DNA of 64,000 bases from an uncultured Shewanella sp. GTDB lineage: Bacteria; Pseudomonadota; Gammaproteobacteria; Enterobacterales; Shewanellaceae. Shown piece after piece: positions 21,352 to 33,992 of the stretch. The stretch is taken from contig NZ_CANMIO010000005.1 of assembly GCF_947497935.1 (NCBI RefSeq), positions 248,001-312,000 of the forward strand, given 5' to 3'. Within the stretch, counting starts at the first letter, position 1. Each line of letters begins with the position of its first letter. The translations under genes and the position numbers were made by a program. A model generated the notes under the pieces. It did not search any database. It saw only the letters and a program-made list of their open reading frames with translations, and was not told the DNA's origin.

Positions 21352-21714
21352 TTACTTAGCTAATTTAACTGTATCCACATCAATCGTTGAATAAGACCAA
21401 CCGCTATCAACTTCACCTTGAATAACCACTTTGGTTTCAGGTGTTGCCTCTACGCCATTCCAATCATGATCGTCTATCTCAATGATGATCTCACCAGTAT
21501 CATCCCTAAATGTATACTCTTCATCACCTAAGCCTGACACGATATAGCCCGTTAATGTCACAGGAGTGTCATCCTTTGCGTCTAAAGCCACAGCAACAGT
21601 CTGAACATTCACGTTACTTGGACCAATAAACCCGCCTTTTTGTTCATGCGCTTGAGCTGCGAACGCACTGGACGATAATAATATCAATGCACTTACCAAT
21701 AATACTTTTTTCAT
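21352..21714 (-). CDS. Periplasmic YgiW/YdeI-type bacterial OB-fold (BOF) protein
   Basis: A 120-residue protein with a signal peptide (MKKVLLVSALILLSSSAFA) and the BOF pattern GGFIGPSN, VTLTGYIVSGLGDEEYTFRD and GEIIIEIDDHDWNG. Family members such as YgiW are periplasmic stress-linked proteins of uncertain ligand. The start at 21714 has GAGGA about ten bases upstream; the frame extends to 21786 but without a signal-peptide match. It is a single-gene unit. Confidence 0.87.
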   Translation of the reverse strand: MKKVLLVSALILLSSSAFAAQAHEQKGGFIGPSNVNVQTVAVALDAKDDTPVTLTGYIVSGLGDEEYTFRDDTGEIIIEIDDHDWNGVEATPETKVVIQGEVDSGWSYSTIDVDTVKLAK

Positions 21715-21960
21715 GTCATTACTTCCTCTATGAATTAATACTGTAGTACATACTAATTTTAATGCTGCATTTAATATCAACACCATAGCGGACAGGCCGT
21801 GAAGAGAGTGTGAATTCTGGTTTAGAATATAAACTAATTACTTGTTCCGTCACAAAATATGAGCTTTCTCAACAGAGCCTCTTGAGCTAAGAATGGCTAA
21901 GAAATAGATTCGAACGGAAACAACACTGTGGTAGGCCCCTTGAACTGTAATATCCAATAA

Positions 21961-21994
21961 AAAACCTGCCCAGTTATTTACTGCGGCAGGTTTT
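21961..21994 (-). terminator. fadH intrinsic terminator
   Basis: AAAACCTGCC pairs with GGCAGGTTTT, with an inner CAGT/ACTG pairing, just past the fadH stop on the minus strand. Confidence 0.82.
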
Positions 21995-22017
21995 ATATTT
22001 ACGATTTTCCCTTACTC

Positions 22018-24033
<2,016 letters not shown>

Positions 24034-24149
24034 TCAAACATCCTTTTTAAACAAGTGATTCAATCCAGCATACCCTGAGTAAACAATAACCTCAATAAAT
24101 GTATGAATAGATTCCTTTACAATTGAGTTTTCCTTTCCAGCCTGAATTC

Positions 24150-24168
24150 AGTTAGCATTATGCTAACT
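24150..24168. promoter_or_regulatory. Perfect palindrome between fadH and sppA, possible operator
   Basis: AGTTAGCATTATGCTAACT is a 9-bp perfect inverted repeat around one base. It ends 20 bases before the sppA start and lies 117 bases upstream of fadH. The size and symmetry fit a dimeric regulator's operator; which regulator is unknown. Confidence 0.5.
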
Positions 24169-24188
24169 CAGTGATAAAGGAGTGGCTG

Positions 24189-26030
24189 ATGTCCACTAAA
24201 CCCTCAATATTTAAAAGGATGTTCCTCCTTATTTGGAATACGATTAACGGATTAAGAAAGCTATTTCTTAATCTTATCTTCTTTGGTGTCATCGCCGTAA
24301 TTATCGTCAGTCTGAGCGTTGATGATGGTGTAGAAGTTGAAAATGGCTCGGCTCTGGTACTAAATTTGGCTGGCACGATTGTTGACCAAAAACGTCAAGT
24401 CGATCCTATTGAAGCCGCGATGATGAGCGGTAAAGAAGCCGACGGAAGTGGCGAAATTCTACTTTCTGATGTGCTATTCGTTATTAATAATGCAGCATCT
24501 GATGAGCGTATTAGTCAGTTGGTGTTAGATTTAGGTATGTTACACGGCACTGGCATCAGCAAACTACAATCTATCGGTAACGCGATTGAATCATTCAAGG
24601 CTACTGGCAAAACTGTTGTCGCCAATGGTAACTGGTATGGTCAAAATCAGTATTTTCTTGCCAGCTTTGCCGATAAAGTCTATCTCAATCCTCAAGGTAG
24701 TGTTGAAATTGAAGGCTTGGGCCGTTATCGCCTCTATTTTAAGTCCGCATTAGAGAAGCTTAAAATTAATGCTCACGTATTTAGAGTCGGCACATTCAAG
24801 TCTGCGGTAGAACCTTTTATTCGTGACGACATGTCTGATGAAGCTAAAGAAGCAAACCTCGCTCTCTTAAACGACCTTTGGCTAAGTTATGCCGACACAG
24901 TAGCAACTAACCGTGGTATCGATAGCCAAGATTTGTCGCTTAGCGCAGAAGAATATCTCGCGCAGCTAGATAAAGCAGAGGGTAAGTCGGCTGACATGGC
25001 CCTTAATATGAAATGGGTCGACGGTCTTAAGTCAGCAGAAGAGTTTAGACTCTCCATGGTGGATTCAATCGGAAAATCGAGAGACGGTAACAGTTTCAAA
25101 CATATCGATTTTTATGACTACCTGTCTGTCACGCAAGCTCATCCTTCATTATCTTTAAATGATCAAGTTGGCATCATTGTCGCTAAGGGTAATATTTTAA
25201 ATGGTTCACAGCCTGCAGGACAGATCGGTGGCGACAGTACATCTGAGTTACTTCGCAAAGCCCGTTTCGACGACTCGGTAAAAGCGGTTGTACTGAGAGT
25301 CGACAGCCCTGGTGGTAGTGCCTTTGCTTCCGAGCAAATCAGGCAAGAAGTCCTCGCGCTAAAAGCGGCTAACAAACCTGTAGTGGTCAGCATGGGCAGC
25401 TACGCAGCATCGGGGGGATACTGGATCTCGGCGAGTGCTGACTATATCTATGCAACACCAACAACACTAACGGGTTCAATTGGTATCTTTGGTATGATCA
25501 CTACCTTTGAAGACTCATTAGCAAGCATTGGGGTTCACACTGACGGAGTGGGTACTTCTGATTGGGCAGGATTTTCTGTAACCAAAGGCCTTACTCCTCA
25601 GATCCAAGCTGTCATACAACGCCATATTGAACGTGGATACTACGACTTTATCTCGTTAGTCGCTAATGAGCGTGATATGAGTTTAGACGAAGTTGATAGC
25701 ATTGCTCAGGGCCGAGTGTGGACTGGACGTAAAGCATTAGAACTTGGACTAGTCGATGGTTTAGGTGAGTTACAAGACGCGGTAACTAAAGCGGCAGAAA
25801 TGGCTTCGCTCGATACCTTCGATACCGAAGTGATTGAAAGAGAGCTTTCTCCACAAGAGCAATTCATTCAAGAGATGTTCGCCACAGCTTCGAGTCATCT
25901 ACCACAGAGTGTGACTCAATCGAGTCTTCTTGAAACTATTCTCAGCCAATGGTCTGGTGTGATAGAAGAGTTTAAAGCTTTCGACGATCCAAATGGTGTT
26001 TATCTCTATTGCGATACCTGTAATTTCTAA
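24189..26030 (+). CDS. sppA: Signal peptide peptidase SppA, 67-kDa type
   Basis: A 613-residue membrane-anchored serine protease that degrades cleaved signal peptides. One N-terminal membrane helix (LNLIFFGVIAVIIVSLSV) is followed by two ClpP-like domains. The catalytic lysine is Lys204 in GTFKSAVEPF and the serine is Ser408 in GSYAASGGYW; E. coli uses Lys209 and Ser409. ATG 24189 has GGAG seven bases upstream. A GTG at 24171 would add six residues and lacks a better site. Confidence 0.95.
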   Translation: MSTKPSIFKRMFLLIWNTINGLRKLFLNLIFFGVIAVIIVSLSVDDGVEVENGSALVLNLAGTIVDQKRQVDPIEAAMMSGKEADGSGEILLSDVLFVINNAASDERISQLVLDLGMLHGTGISKLQSIGNAIESFKATGKTVVANGNWYGQNQYFLASFADKVYLNPQGSVEIEGLGRYRLYFKSALEKLKINAHVFRVGTFKSAVEPFIRDDMSDEAKEANLALLNDLWLSYADTVATNRGIDSQDLSLSAEEYLAQLDKAEGKSADMALNMKWVDGLKSAEEFRLSMVDSIGKSRDGNSFKHIDFYDYLSVTQAHPSLSLNDQVGIIVAKGNILNGSQPAGQIGGDSTSELLRKARFDDSVKAVVLRVDSPGGSAFASEQIRQEVLALKAANKPVVVSMGSYAASGGYWISASADYIYATPTTLTGSIGIFGMITTFEDSLASIGVHTDGVGTSDWAGFSVTKGLTPQIQAVIQRHIERGYYDFISLVANERDMSLDEVDSIAQGRVWTGRKALELGLVDGLGELQDAVTKAAEMASLDTFDTEVIERELSPQEQFIQEMFATASSHLPQSVTQSSLLETILSQWSGVIEEFKAFDDPNGVYLYCDTCNF

Positions 26031-26061
26031 TACTTCACAGTAATTACTCCTACACACTTTC

Positions 26062-26087
26062 AAAGCCCGGTTATTACCGGGCTTTTT
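26062..26087 (+). terminator. sppA intrinsic terminator
   Basis: AAAGCCCGG pairs with CCGGGCTTT around TTATTA and is followed by TTAGTCTTT. Confidence 0.88.
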
Positions 26088-26213
26088 AGTCTTTCAACCT
26101 CACACGGCCCTTGGCTACTTCACTAATTTGGCCTTGAGATCTGCATATTCACAGGCTTTGGGTATATAATCCCTGCATCCGCGATTTAATCCAAAACTAA
26201 AAAATAAAATCCA

Positions 26214-27230
26214 ATGACAAAACGATCTATCTACGTAGCCTACACTGGTGGCACAATCGGTATGCAAAAAACCGATCATGGCTTTGCTCCTGTTGCTGAT
26301 TTTCTCACAGGCTGCGTCAAGGCGATGCCCGAGTTTTATCATGACGAAATGCCAAATTTTGTCATTAATGAATATTCGCCACTTATCGACTCAGCGAATA
26401 TGAAACCGACCGATTGGCAGATGATTGCCGATGATATTAAAGCTAAATACGATCAGTATGATGGTTTCGTTATTCTCCATGGTACAGACACCATGGCCTT
26501 CACCGCATCAGCTCTCTCTTTCATGCTACAAGGCTTACAAAAACCTGTCATCGTAACAGGTTCGCAAATCCCACTAGCTCAACTTAGATCTGACGGTCAA
26601 ACCAATCTGCTTAACGCACTTTATATCGCTGCCAACTATCCAGTTGCTGAAGTTTGCTTATTCTTCAATAACAAACTTTTTCGCGGTAACCGCACCACCA
26701 AGGCCCACGCCGATGGCTTTAATGCCTTTGCATCGCCAAACTTTCCACTGCTCTTAGAGGCTGGCATTAAAATCCGTTGGCATGCAGGCCAACGCGCTAA
26801 ATTCGATCCCAAGGTTGAACTGCAAGTCGCTAAAATTAGCCCGCAACCTATAGGCGTAGTTACGCTTTATCCGGGCATAAACACTGAGATCTTCACAAAT
26901 ATTCTTCAGCAACCAGTAAAAGCGCTGATCTTGCTGACTTTTGGTGTTGGTAATGCGCCACAAACACCTGAGTTACTCAAAACCCTAAAAGATGCACAGG
27001 AACGTGGCATAGTACTAGTCAACCTAACTCAGTGTATGCAAGGTCGAGTCAATATGGATGGCTATGCTACAGGTAATGCACTAGCAGAAGCAGGCGTAAC
27101 CAGTGGTTACGACATGACGACAGAAGCGGCATTGACTAAGCTGCACTACTTATTATCTACTGATATGAGCCCAGATGAGATCCGCACTGCGATGAAGAAG
27201 TCTATTGCGGGTGAGTTAACTGCTGATTAA
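26214..27230 (+). CDS. ansA: Type I (cytoplasmic) L-asparaginase
   Basis: A 338-residue asparaginase with the first catalytic threonine in AYTGGTIGMQ (Thr14) and the second motif HGTDTMAFTASALSFML. There is no signal peptide, so it acts in the cytoplasm. No clear Shine-Dalgarno is seen before ATG 26214 (AAATAAAATCCA), so the start rests on homology. It is flanked by terminators on both sides, a single-gene unit. Confidence 0.94.
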   Translation: MTKRSIYVAYTGGTIGMQKTDHGFAPVADFLTGCVKAMPEFYHDEMPNFVINEYSPLIDSANMKPTDWQMIADDIKAKYDQYDGFVILHGTDTMAFTASALSFMLQGLQKPVIVTGSQIPLAQLRSDGQTNLLNALYIAANYPVAEVCLFFNNKLFRGNRTTKAHADGFNAFASPNFPLLLEAGIKIRWHAGQRAKFDPKVELQVAKISPQPIGVVTLYPGINTEIFTNILQQPVKALILLTFGVGNAPQTPELLKTLKDAQERGIVLVNLTQCMQGRVNMDGYATGNALAEAGVTSGYDMTTEAALTKLHYLLSTDMSPDEIRTAMKKSIAGELTAD

Positions 27231-27244
27231 GCAATTATTCAAAC

Positions 27245-27282
27245 AAAAAGCCCGAAACGTTTGTCGTTTCGGGCTTTTTTAT
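27245..27282. terminator. Bidirectional intrinsic terminator
   Basis: AAAAAGCCCGAAACG pairs with CGTTTCGGGCTTTTTT around TTTGT, between convergent ansA and the YeaC-like gene. Confidence 0.92.
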
Positions 27283-27298
27283 TTCTTGATATCAGTCA

Positions 27299-27580
27299 TT
27301 AAAGCTCGTCTTGCTTAAACTCAGCGATCGATTCGCCTTTAAACTGCTTTTTAAGCTCTGACTTAGATAACTCGTTAACCTGCCCTGCACTATTAATAGT
27401 GAAGTGATCGGTCTGATTGAGTCTTCGCGCTTGATAGAGCATCACCACTTGCTGAGTCGATGAACGCTGCTCGGCAGTCAATACGCTACCATCTTCCCAT
27501 TTACCCAGTTCAACAGCGCTTAGCAGGCGCTGATACACTTCGCTAGGCATGTCGTCGATAACTTTATTAATATCGGTCAT
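27299..27580 (-). CDS. YeaC-like DUF1315 protein
   Basis: A 93-residue cytoplasmic protein beginning MTDINKVIDDMPSEVYQRLL and containing VELGKWEDGSVLTAEQR, the DUF1315/YeaC hallmark. The function is unknown. Its start overlaps the stop of the upstream zinc-ribbon gene by four bases (ATGA), so the two are co-translated. Confidence 0.87.
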   Translation of the reverse strand: MTDINKVIDDMPSEVYQRLLSAVELGKWEDGSVLTAEQRSSTQQVVMLYQARRLNQTDHFTINSAGQVNELSKSELKKQFKGESIAEFKQDEL

Positions 27581-27894
27581 ACTTTCTTCCGTTTATGCAA
27601 AACGATCTGTATTCGAGTAATTAAATAGCCAACAAAGCCCAGTGAAAACGCACCAATCGCAATATACGATCTTGCACCTTCTGCAGGCTCTCCGCCCCAA
27701 AACCAAGTCACTACGCCACCAATAAACAGCGTTAATGCTAAAAAGCTCTGATTCATTAACTGATTAGAACGCTTGATGTGGCTAATCACTTTTAGGCTTT
27801 CATTGTCAGCAGAGATACTTGCCTTACAATGATTACACTCTTTAGCCATACTTGAGATGCGTTTATTACAGCTAGGACAATTAACTAAAGCCAT
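27577..27894 (-). CDS. Zinc-ribbon membrane protein of unknown function
   Basis: A 105-residue protein with an N-terminal zinc ribbon (CPSCNKRISSMAKECNHC, two CxxC knuckles) and two hydrophobic segments (about residues 50-68 and 76-96) ending in a basic tail HKRKKV. Probably a small inner-membrane protein with a cytoplasmic zinc ribbon. It is coupled to the YeaC-like gene; I do not recognise a named family. Confidence 0.75.
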   Translation of the reverse strand: MALVNCPSCNKRISSMAKECNHCKASISADNESLKVISHIKRSNQLMNQSFLALTLFIGGVVTWFWGGEPAEGARSYIAIGAFSLGFVGYLITRIQIVLHKRKKV

Positions 27895-27936
27895 TGGCTA
27901 CCTCTTAGTGTACGTCTTAAGCCGACCGCTTGGGTC

Positions 27937-29064
27937 TTACTTAAGTTTATCAACTACTGCGTTCATCGCAATTAATGATGCTTCACCAAGGTAAATACAA
28001 CGTTCTGGTGACCAGCCCGCCATTAAGTCAGGCATATTGGCATTGTCTTTAAATGGCATTTCTAGGGTGTTTGAGAGACAACCGAAGGTATGGGCAACCC
28101 AGTTCGACGCAACCGTTAAGTTCGCTTGACCAGGCTGATCTTTGTCATAGCCAAATTGATCTTGAAAATCTGGGCTAGCCATCAGTAATGCATCTACGAA
28201 TGCTTGCTGGCGTGCCTCGTCTTTTTCAGTGAACGCAGGTACGCCTTCACAGCCTGCTAAAAATACGTATGGAAGACCTTCATCACCATGAACGTCATAA
28301 AACAGATCCACGCCAGTCTCTTTCATCTTGTTAACCACGTAGAGAACTTCAGGGCTCTTCTCTAAAGAAGGGGTTTTCCATTCGCGGTTAAGATTAGTAC
28401 CAACAGCGTTTGTACGCAGATGGCCGCGAGCACTGCCGTCTGGGTTCATGTTCGGAACGATATAGAAGTTAGCCTTATCTAATAGCGCTTTAGCCGTCGG
28501 GCAATCACCATCAAGCAGGTTGTTCATTAAGCCTTCAACTAACCACTCGGCCATCGTCTCGCCTGGGTGCTGACGCGCAGTGATCCAGATGTTAGCTTTG
28601 TCTTCATCACCGTCGCCAATCTTAACCAAGGTCATGTCTCGGCCATCTAAGGTCAAACCTAAGTGCTCAAGGCTAACTTGTGGGTGAACTTGAACCGCAG
28701 CTAAGAGGTCTTGGTGACGCTCATAGCTATAAGGCGCAAAATAAGCAATTTGAATCGCGTCGCAGTCCAAGTCAACTTCAATAGATAGCTTACCGTCTTG
28801 GTATTGGGTCGGTAGTCTAAACCAATTTTGTCTATCGTAAGTCGCTACTGCTTGGTAATCCTCCCAACCTTTAGTGTAAGAAGCTTTGCCTGCATTAACG
28901 ATATTCAGTGTGTATTGGTTACCCACCACACCTTCGAGTTTAAAGTTAAACCACTGAAAAAATTCACCACCTTCATCTGGGCGGATCGCTAACTGCACGT
29001 CATCTTTATTATCTAGATTGATAACTTCAATATTTCCACTATCAAAATTTGCGGTAATACGCAT
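27937..29064 (-). CDS. M14-family zinc carboxypeptidase, cytosolic carboxypeptidase-like
   Basis: A 375-residue protein with an N-terminal beta-sandwich of the M14 cytosolic carboxypeptidase type, then a zinc peptidase domain: HPGETMAEW supplies the HxxE ligands and FYDVHGDEG the third histidine. FIVPNMNPDGSARGHLRTNA gives the substrate-binding Asn-Arg segment. There is no signal peptide. ATG 29064 with AGGA upstream is preferred over the open frame to 29181, whose extra residues look non-homologous. The substrate is unknown. Confidence 0.86.
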   Translation of the reverse strand: MRITANFDSGNIEVINLDNKDDVQLAIRPDEGGEFFQWFNFKLEGVVGNQYTLNIVNAGKASYTKGWEDYQAVATYDRQNWFRLPTQYQDGKLSIEVDLDCDAIQIAYFAPYSYERHQDLLAAVQVHPQVSLEHLGLTLDGRDMTLVKIGDGDEDKANIWITARQHPGETMAEWLVEGLMNNLLDGDCPTAKALLDKANFYIVPNMNPDGSARGHLRTNAVGTNLNREWKTPSLEKSPEVLYVVNKMKETGVDLFYDVHGDEGLPYVFLAGCEGVPAFTEKDEARQQAFVDALLMASPDFQDQFGYDKDQPGQANLTVASNWVAHTFGCLSNTLEMPFKDNANMPDLMAGWSPERCIYLGEASLIAMNAVVDKLK

Positions 29065-29338
29065 AACACTTCCTTTTACTTTTGCTGATACGGCATGACT
29101 ATTACTGTTTGACGCTGCAAACAAGCCAACTCTCGTTCTTTGCGCTATAGAATAAACCAAAATGTGATAAGGAGCAGCCAAAACCCACTAAAAACCGCTA
29201 AATATCACAGCCATGACTATTCACATTCGACCCTAAAGCTGAATACAGAGCTTTACCCCTTACCTGAAATTCCATACAATCGCTGCAATTCGTAAAACAA
29301 GTGGGAAGTTAATCCCCTTGCAGTACCGCATTCGTTAA

Positions 29339-30304
<966 letters not shown>

Positions 30305-30329
30305 CATTAAGCAACACTATTCTTTTAAG

Positions 30330-30357
30330 AAAGCAGGCATTAAGCCTGCTTTTTTTG
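30330..30357 (+). terminator. trxB intrinsic terminator
   Basis: AAGCAGGC pairs with GCCTGCTT and is followed by a T6 run. Confidence 0.9.
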
Positions 30358-30521
30358 TGACTGTTAGATTCACTCTCAAGCGTACGACTATTCTTTTAGC
30401 TATTTGCCTTGAATTCATTGCCAAACAGCCCTCAGTGAGGTCAACTTCTTATGCTGGTTGGTAATAGTCATGTTATTTCAAAAGTGCAGCAGTGGTCATC
30501 ATAAACTCGATTTTCATCCAC

Positions 30522-30552
30522 AAAAAAAGGGAGCCCTAAGGGCTCCCTTTTT
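30522..30552 (-). terminator. Terminator of the thrS-infC-rpmI-rplT operon
   Basis: AAAAAGGGAGCCC pairs with GGGCTCCCTTTTT around TAA, 19 bases beyond the rplT stop. On the minus strand it ends in a T7 run. Confidence 0.93.
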
Positions 30553-30570
30553 CAAAAGATTCTAAACTAA

Positions 30571-30930
30571 TTACTTAGCTAAAGCGTCTTTTGCTTTTTC
30601 AACTAAAGTTGCAAATACAACTTTATCGAAAACAGCGATGTCAGCCAGGATCTTACGGTCGATTTCGATTGATGCTTTTTTCAAACCATTAATGAAACGG
30701 CTATAAGATAGACCATTTTGACGAGATGCCGCATTGATACGTGCAATCCATAGTTGACGGAATTGACGTTTCTTCTGACGACGGTCACGGTAAGCATATT
30801 GACCAGCTTTAGTTACTGCTTGAACAGCAACACGGTAAGTACGGCTACGAGCGCCATAATAACCTTTAGCTAATTTAAGTACTTTCTTGTGACGAGCACG
30901 AGCGGTTACACCACGCTTAACTCTAGGCAT
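30571..30930 (-). CDS. rplT: 50S ribosomal protein L20
   Basis: A 119-residue, strongly basic protein beginning [19 protein letters not shown], with the L20 signature [16 protein letters not shown]. It is needed early in 50S assembly. In E. coli L20 also represses translation of rpmI-rplT. AAAGGAG lies about nine bases before the start, 18 bases after the rpmI stop. Confidence 0.98.
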   Translation of the reverse strand: MPRVKRGVTARARHKKVLKLAKGYYGARSRTYRVAVQAVTKAGQYAYRDRRQKKRQFRQLWIARINAASRQNGLSYSRFINGLKKASIEIDRKILADIAVFDKVVFATLVEKAKDALAK

Positions 30931-30948
30931 TGTTCATTGCTCCTTTAA

Positions 30949-31143
30949 TTAAGCGTATGGTAGTTGACGTGCAATTGCTGGCACATCAGACTTAGCTACT
31001 TGACATTTTGCACGTAAGTGACGTTTACGCTTAGTGCTCTTCTTGGTCAAAATATGACGTAAATGGGCTTGCTTGCGCTTAAAACCGTTAGCGGTTTTCT
31101 TAAAACGCTTTTGTACACCCTTGTCTGTTTTCATTTTAGGCAT
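30949..31143 (-). CDS. rpmI: 50S ribosomal protein L35
   Basis: A 64-residue basic protein, [20 protein letters not shown], ending in ARQLPYA. The true ATG is at 31143; an open frame reaches 31167 but adds non-family residues. It lies between infC and rplT. In E. coli L20 binds upstream of this gene to control both; no attempt was made here to define that site. Confidence 0.97.
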   Translation of the reverse strand: MPKMKTDKGVQKRFKKTANGFKRKQAHLRHILTKKSTKRKRHLRAKCQVAKSDVPAIARQLPYA

Positions 31144-31230
31144 TGCTAAAACTCCGCATTGGGACAATTAATAAAACGCAAGGCGAGCAGGAAACCTTAA
31201 CAGGCCCCTGCTACTTTTATGGTTGCCTTA

Positions 31231-31773
31231 CTATTTCTTTTTCGGCGCTAGAACCATTACAGCTTGGCGACCTTCCATTTTCGGGAAAGACTCCACGACT
31301 GCAATTGCTTCCAAATCAGCTTTGATACGGTTCAAAAGATCCATACCTAGGCTTTGGTGAGCCATCTCGCGACCACGGAAACGCAGCGTTACTTTCGCTT
31401 TGTCGCCGTCTTCTAGAAAACGAGTCAGGTTGCGTAGTTTTACCTGATAATCGTTTTCGTCTGTACCGGGACGGAATTTAATTTCCTTCACCTGTACAAT
31501 TTTCTGCTTCTTCTTTTGTTCTTTTTGAGCTTTGGCTTTGTCAAAAAGGAACTTACCGTAGTCCATAACACGACAAACTGGCGGCTCAGCATTAGGACTG
31601 ATTTCTACAAGATCTACGCCGGCTTCGTCAGCGATCTCTTGAGCTTCTCTAATGCTCATGATTCCCAATTGCTCACCATCAAGGCCGTTAAGACGGACTT
31701 CTGGCACACCAGTGATGAGTTCGTTAATTCTGTTTGGGGCCGCCTGGCGCCCTGCTGTTTTTTTGATCTTTAT
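31231..31773 (-). CDS. infC: Translation initiation factor IF-3, with AUA start codon
   Basis: IF-3 of 180 residues ([19 protein letters not shown]...), matching E. coli IF-3 in length and sequence: [37 protein letters not shown], and a VLAPKKK end. No ATG, GTG or TTG fits the N-terminus; the first such codon (GTG 31707) would remove 22 conserved residues. GGAGG lies eight bases before ATA at 31773-31771, and the in-frame thrS stop TAG is one codon upstream, so AUA is the only well-placed start. IF-3 discriminates against non-standard starts, and E. coli infC uses AUU for autoregulation. Confidence 0.93.
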   Translation of the reverse strand: MKIKKTAGRQAAPNRINELITGVPEVRLNGLDGEQLGIMSIREAQEIADEAGVDLVEISPNAEPPVCRVMDYGKFLFDKAKAQKEQKKKQKIVQVKEIKFRPGTDENDYQVKLRNLTRFLEDGDKAKVTLRFRGREMAHQSLGMDLLNRIKADLEAIAVVESFPKMEGRQAVMVLAPKKK

Positions 31774-31776
31774 GAC

Positions 31777-33705
31777 CTAATCCTCCAACAAATTGAGACT
31801 ACGGAGCGAAATCTGGTTCTTGAGCTTAGAAGCAAATTCTTCGATTTGCATTTTGCCTAAGTCAACGCCTTCACGGGTACGCACCGCTACTTCCTTATTT
31901 TCCATCTCTTGATCACCAACGACCAACAGATAAGGCACACGCCTTAAGGTATGTTCGCGTATTTTAAAGCCTATCTTCTCATTCCTCAAGTCTTTAGTTG
32001 CACGAATTCCATGTTCTTTGAATAAATTAACGACTTCGTCCACATAATCAGACTGTTTATCGGTAATATTCATTACAACGACTTGAACTGGTGACAACCA
32101 AGCAGGGAATTTACCTGCGTACTCTTCAATTAGAATACCCAAGAAACGCTCTAATGAACCTAAAATCGCACGGTGGATCATAACAGGTGTTTGACGACTG
32201 TTATCTTCAGCAACATAAGTTGCACCTAAACGACCAGGTAACGCGTAATCGAGCTGCACTGTACCACATTGCCACGCCCTGTCTAGACAGTCATGCAAAG
32301 TAAATTCAATCTTTGGACCGTAGAACGCACCTTCACCCGGTAAAATTTCAAATTCGATGTCATTTGCTTTAAGAGCTTGCTTAAGCGCCTCTTCAGCTCT
32401 GTCCCACATCTCATCATCACCAATACGCTTTTCAGGACGAGTCGATAACTTAACTACGATGCTGTTAAAGCCGAATGTTTCGTATGTATCGTAAACCATC
32501 TTGATACACGCGCTTACTTCCTGCTGCACTTGCTCTTCGGTACAGAAGATATGTGCATCATCTTGAGTGAAGCCACGAACGCGCATTAGGCCATGTAAGG
32601 AACCTGATGGTTCGTTACGGTGACAACAACCAAACTCTGCCATACGTAATGGTAAGTCACGGTATGACTTAAGACCTTGGTTAAAGATCTGCACGTGACC
32701 TGGACAGTTCATAGGCTTAACGGCGTATTCACGGTTTTCAGAGCTTGTTGTGAACATGGCTTCTGAGTACTTGTCCCAGTGACCACTGCGTTCCCACAAC
32801 ACTCTGTCCATCATCAATGGACCTTTTACCTCTTGATAAGTGTATTGACCTAGCTTTTGACGAATAAACTTCTCAAGCTCTAGGAATAGACTCCAACCGT
32901 CGTTATGCCAGAACACCATACCTGGCGCTTCTTCTTGCATATGGTACAGATCTAACTGCTTACCAATTTTACGGTGGTCACGCTTAGCCGCTTCTTCAAG
33001 ACGGTTAAGGTGAACTTTAAGCGCTTTCTTATCTGCCCAAGCGGTACCGTATACACGCTGCAACATCTTGTTGTCAGAGTTACCGCGCCAGTATGCGCCC
33101 GCTACACTCATCAACTTAAAGTTCTGACAGAACTTCATATTTGGTACGTGTGGACCACGACACATGTCGATGTATTCTTCGTGGTGATAAAGTGCTGGCG
33201 TAGAATCTTTTGGAATGTTCTCATCCAAAATAGCCATCTTGTAAACTTCACCACGTGATTCAAACGTATCACGCGCTTCTTGCCAGCTAACAACACGCTT
33301 ATCTACCGCGTAGTTAGTTTTAGCAAGTTCAGCCATGCGCTTTTCTAGCGCATCGATGTCTTCCTGAGTCAGCTTATGATCTAAGTCGATATCATAGTAG
33401 AAACCATTATCGATAACTGGGCCGATAGCCATTTTGGTTTCAGGGAAAAGTTGCTTAATAGCGTGACCAAGCAAATGAGCGCATGAGTGACGAAGGATTT
33501 CAACACCCTCTTCATCTTTAGCTGTGATGATTGAAAGATCTGAATCGGTCTCAATCATATCGCACGCATCTTTTAGCTCGCCGTTCACGCGACCAGCGAT
33601 ACACGCTTTAGCAAGACCAGGACCAATATCGGCAGCAACATCTAAAGTAGAAACAGGGTTAGCAAACTCGCGTTTGCTTCCGTCAGGAAGTGTAATAACA
33701 GGCAT
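31777..33705 (-). CDS. thrS: Threonyl-tRNA synthetase
   Basis: A 642-residue class II synthetase, the same length as E. coli ThrRS. Order: N-terminal TGS domain ([14 protein letters not shown]), editing domain ([15 protein letters not shown]), catalytic core with [11 protein letters not shown] zinc-site cysteine and motif 2 [26 protein letters not shown], then the anticodon-binding domain. The 3' end carries the infC ribosome-binding site. A structured leader lies just upstream (33719-33781). Confidence 0.98.
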   Translation of the reverse strand: MPVITLPDGSKREFANPVSTLDVAADIGPGLAKACIAGRVNGELKDACDMIETDSDLSIITAKDEEGVEILRHSCAHLLGHAIKQLFPETKMAIGPVIDNGFYYDIDLDHKLTQEDIDALEKRMAELAKTNYAVDKRVVSWQEARDTFESRGEVYKMAILDENIPKDSTPALYHHEEYIDMCRGPHVPNMKFCQNFKLMSVAGAYWRGNSDNKMLQRVYGTAWADKKALKVHLNRLEEAAKRDHRKIGKQLDLYHMQEEAPGMVFWHNDGWSLFLELEKFIRQKLGQYTYQEVKGPLMMDRVLWERSGHWDKYSEAMFTTSSENREYAVKPMNCPGHVQIFNQGLKSYRDLPLRMAEFGCCHRNEPSGSLHGLMRVRGFTQDDAHIFCTEEQVQQEVSACIKMVYDTYETFGFNSIVVKLSTRPEKRIGDDEMWDRAEEALKQALKANDIEFEILPGEGAFYGPKIEFTLHDCLDRAWQCGTVQLDYALPGRLGATYVAEDNSRQTPVMIHRAILGSLERFLGILIEEYAGKFPAWLSPVQVVVMNITDKQSDYVDEVVNLFKEHGIRATKDLRNEKIGFKIREHTLRRVPYLLVVGDQEMENKEVAVRTREGVDLGKMQIEEFASKLKNQISLRSLNLLED

Positions 33706-33718
33706 GATTATTCCTTTT

Positions 33719-33781
33719 CCAGTGGTGACCCCTACGTAGGGCCACTTGGCTTTAAAATTAAGTATGGTTTTACGCCACTGG
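33719..33781 (-). promoter_or_regulatory. Structured thrS leader, candidate translational operator
   Basis: On the minus strand, CCAGTGG (33781-33775) pairs with CCACTGG (33725-33719), enclosing a hairpin GTG-G-CCC-TACGTA-GGG-GT-CAC. The apical loop holds CGU about 30 bases before the ATG. E. coli thrS is repressed by ThrRS binding an anticodon-like CGU loop at a similar distance. The equivalence is inferred. Confidence 0.5.
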
Positions 33782-33992
33782 GACTAGACCTTACAGTAGT
33801 CTGTGTTTTCCAGCGCGCAAGCTGTCAATTCTAAGTGATAGGGACTGTATGATGCAAGTTTTCCGATACATTAGTTTTTCTTATCAACACACTAAAGTAT
33901 TTAGGGTCTAATGTAATAAAAATAGTCACTTAACGTCACAGTTTGTTCACGTTAGCCAACTACTATGACCTCACCTAAATAAGGAGGTCGAA

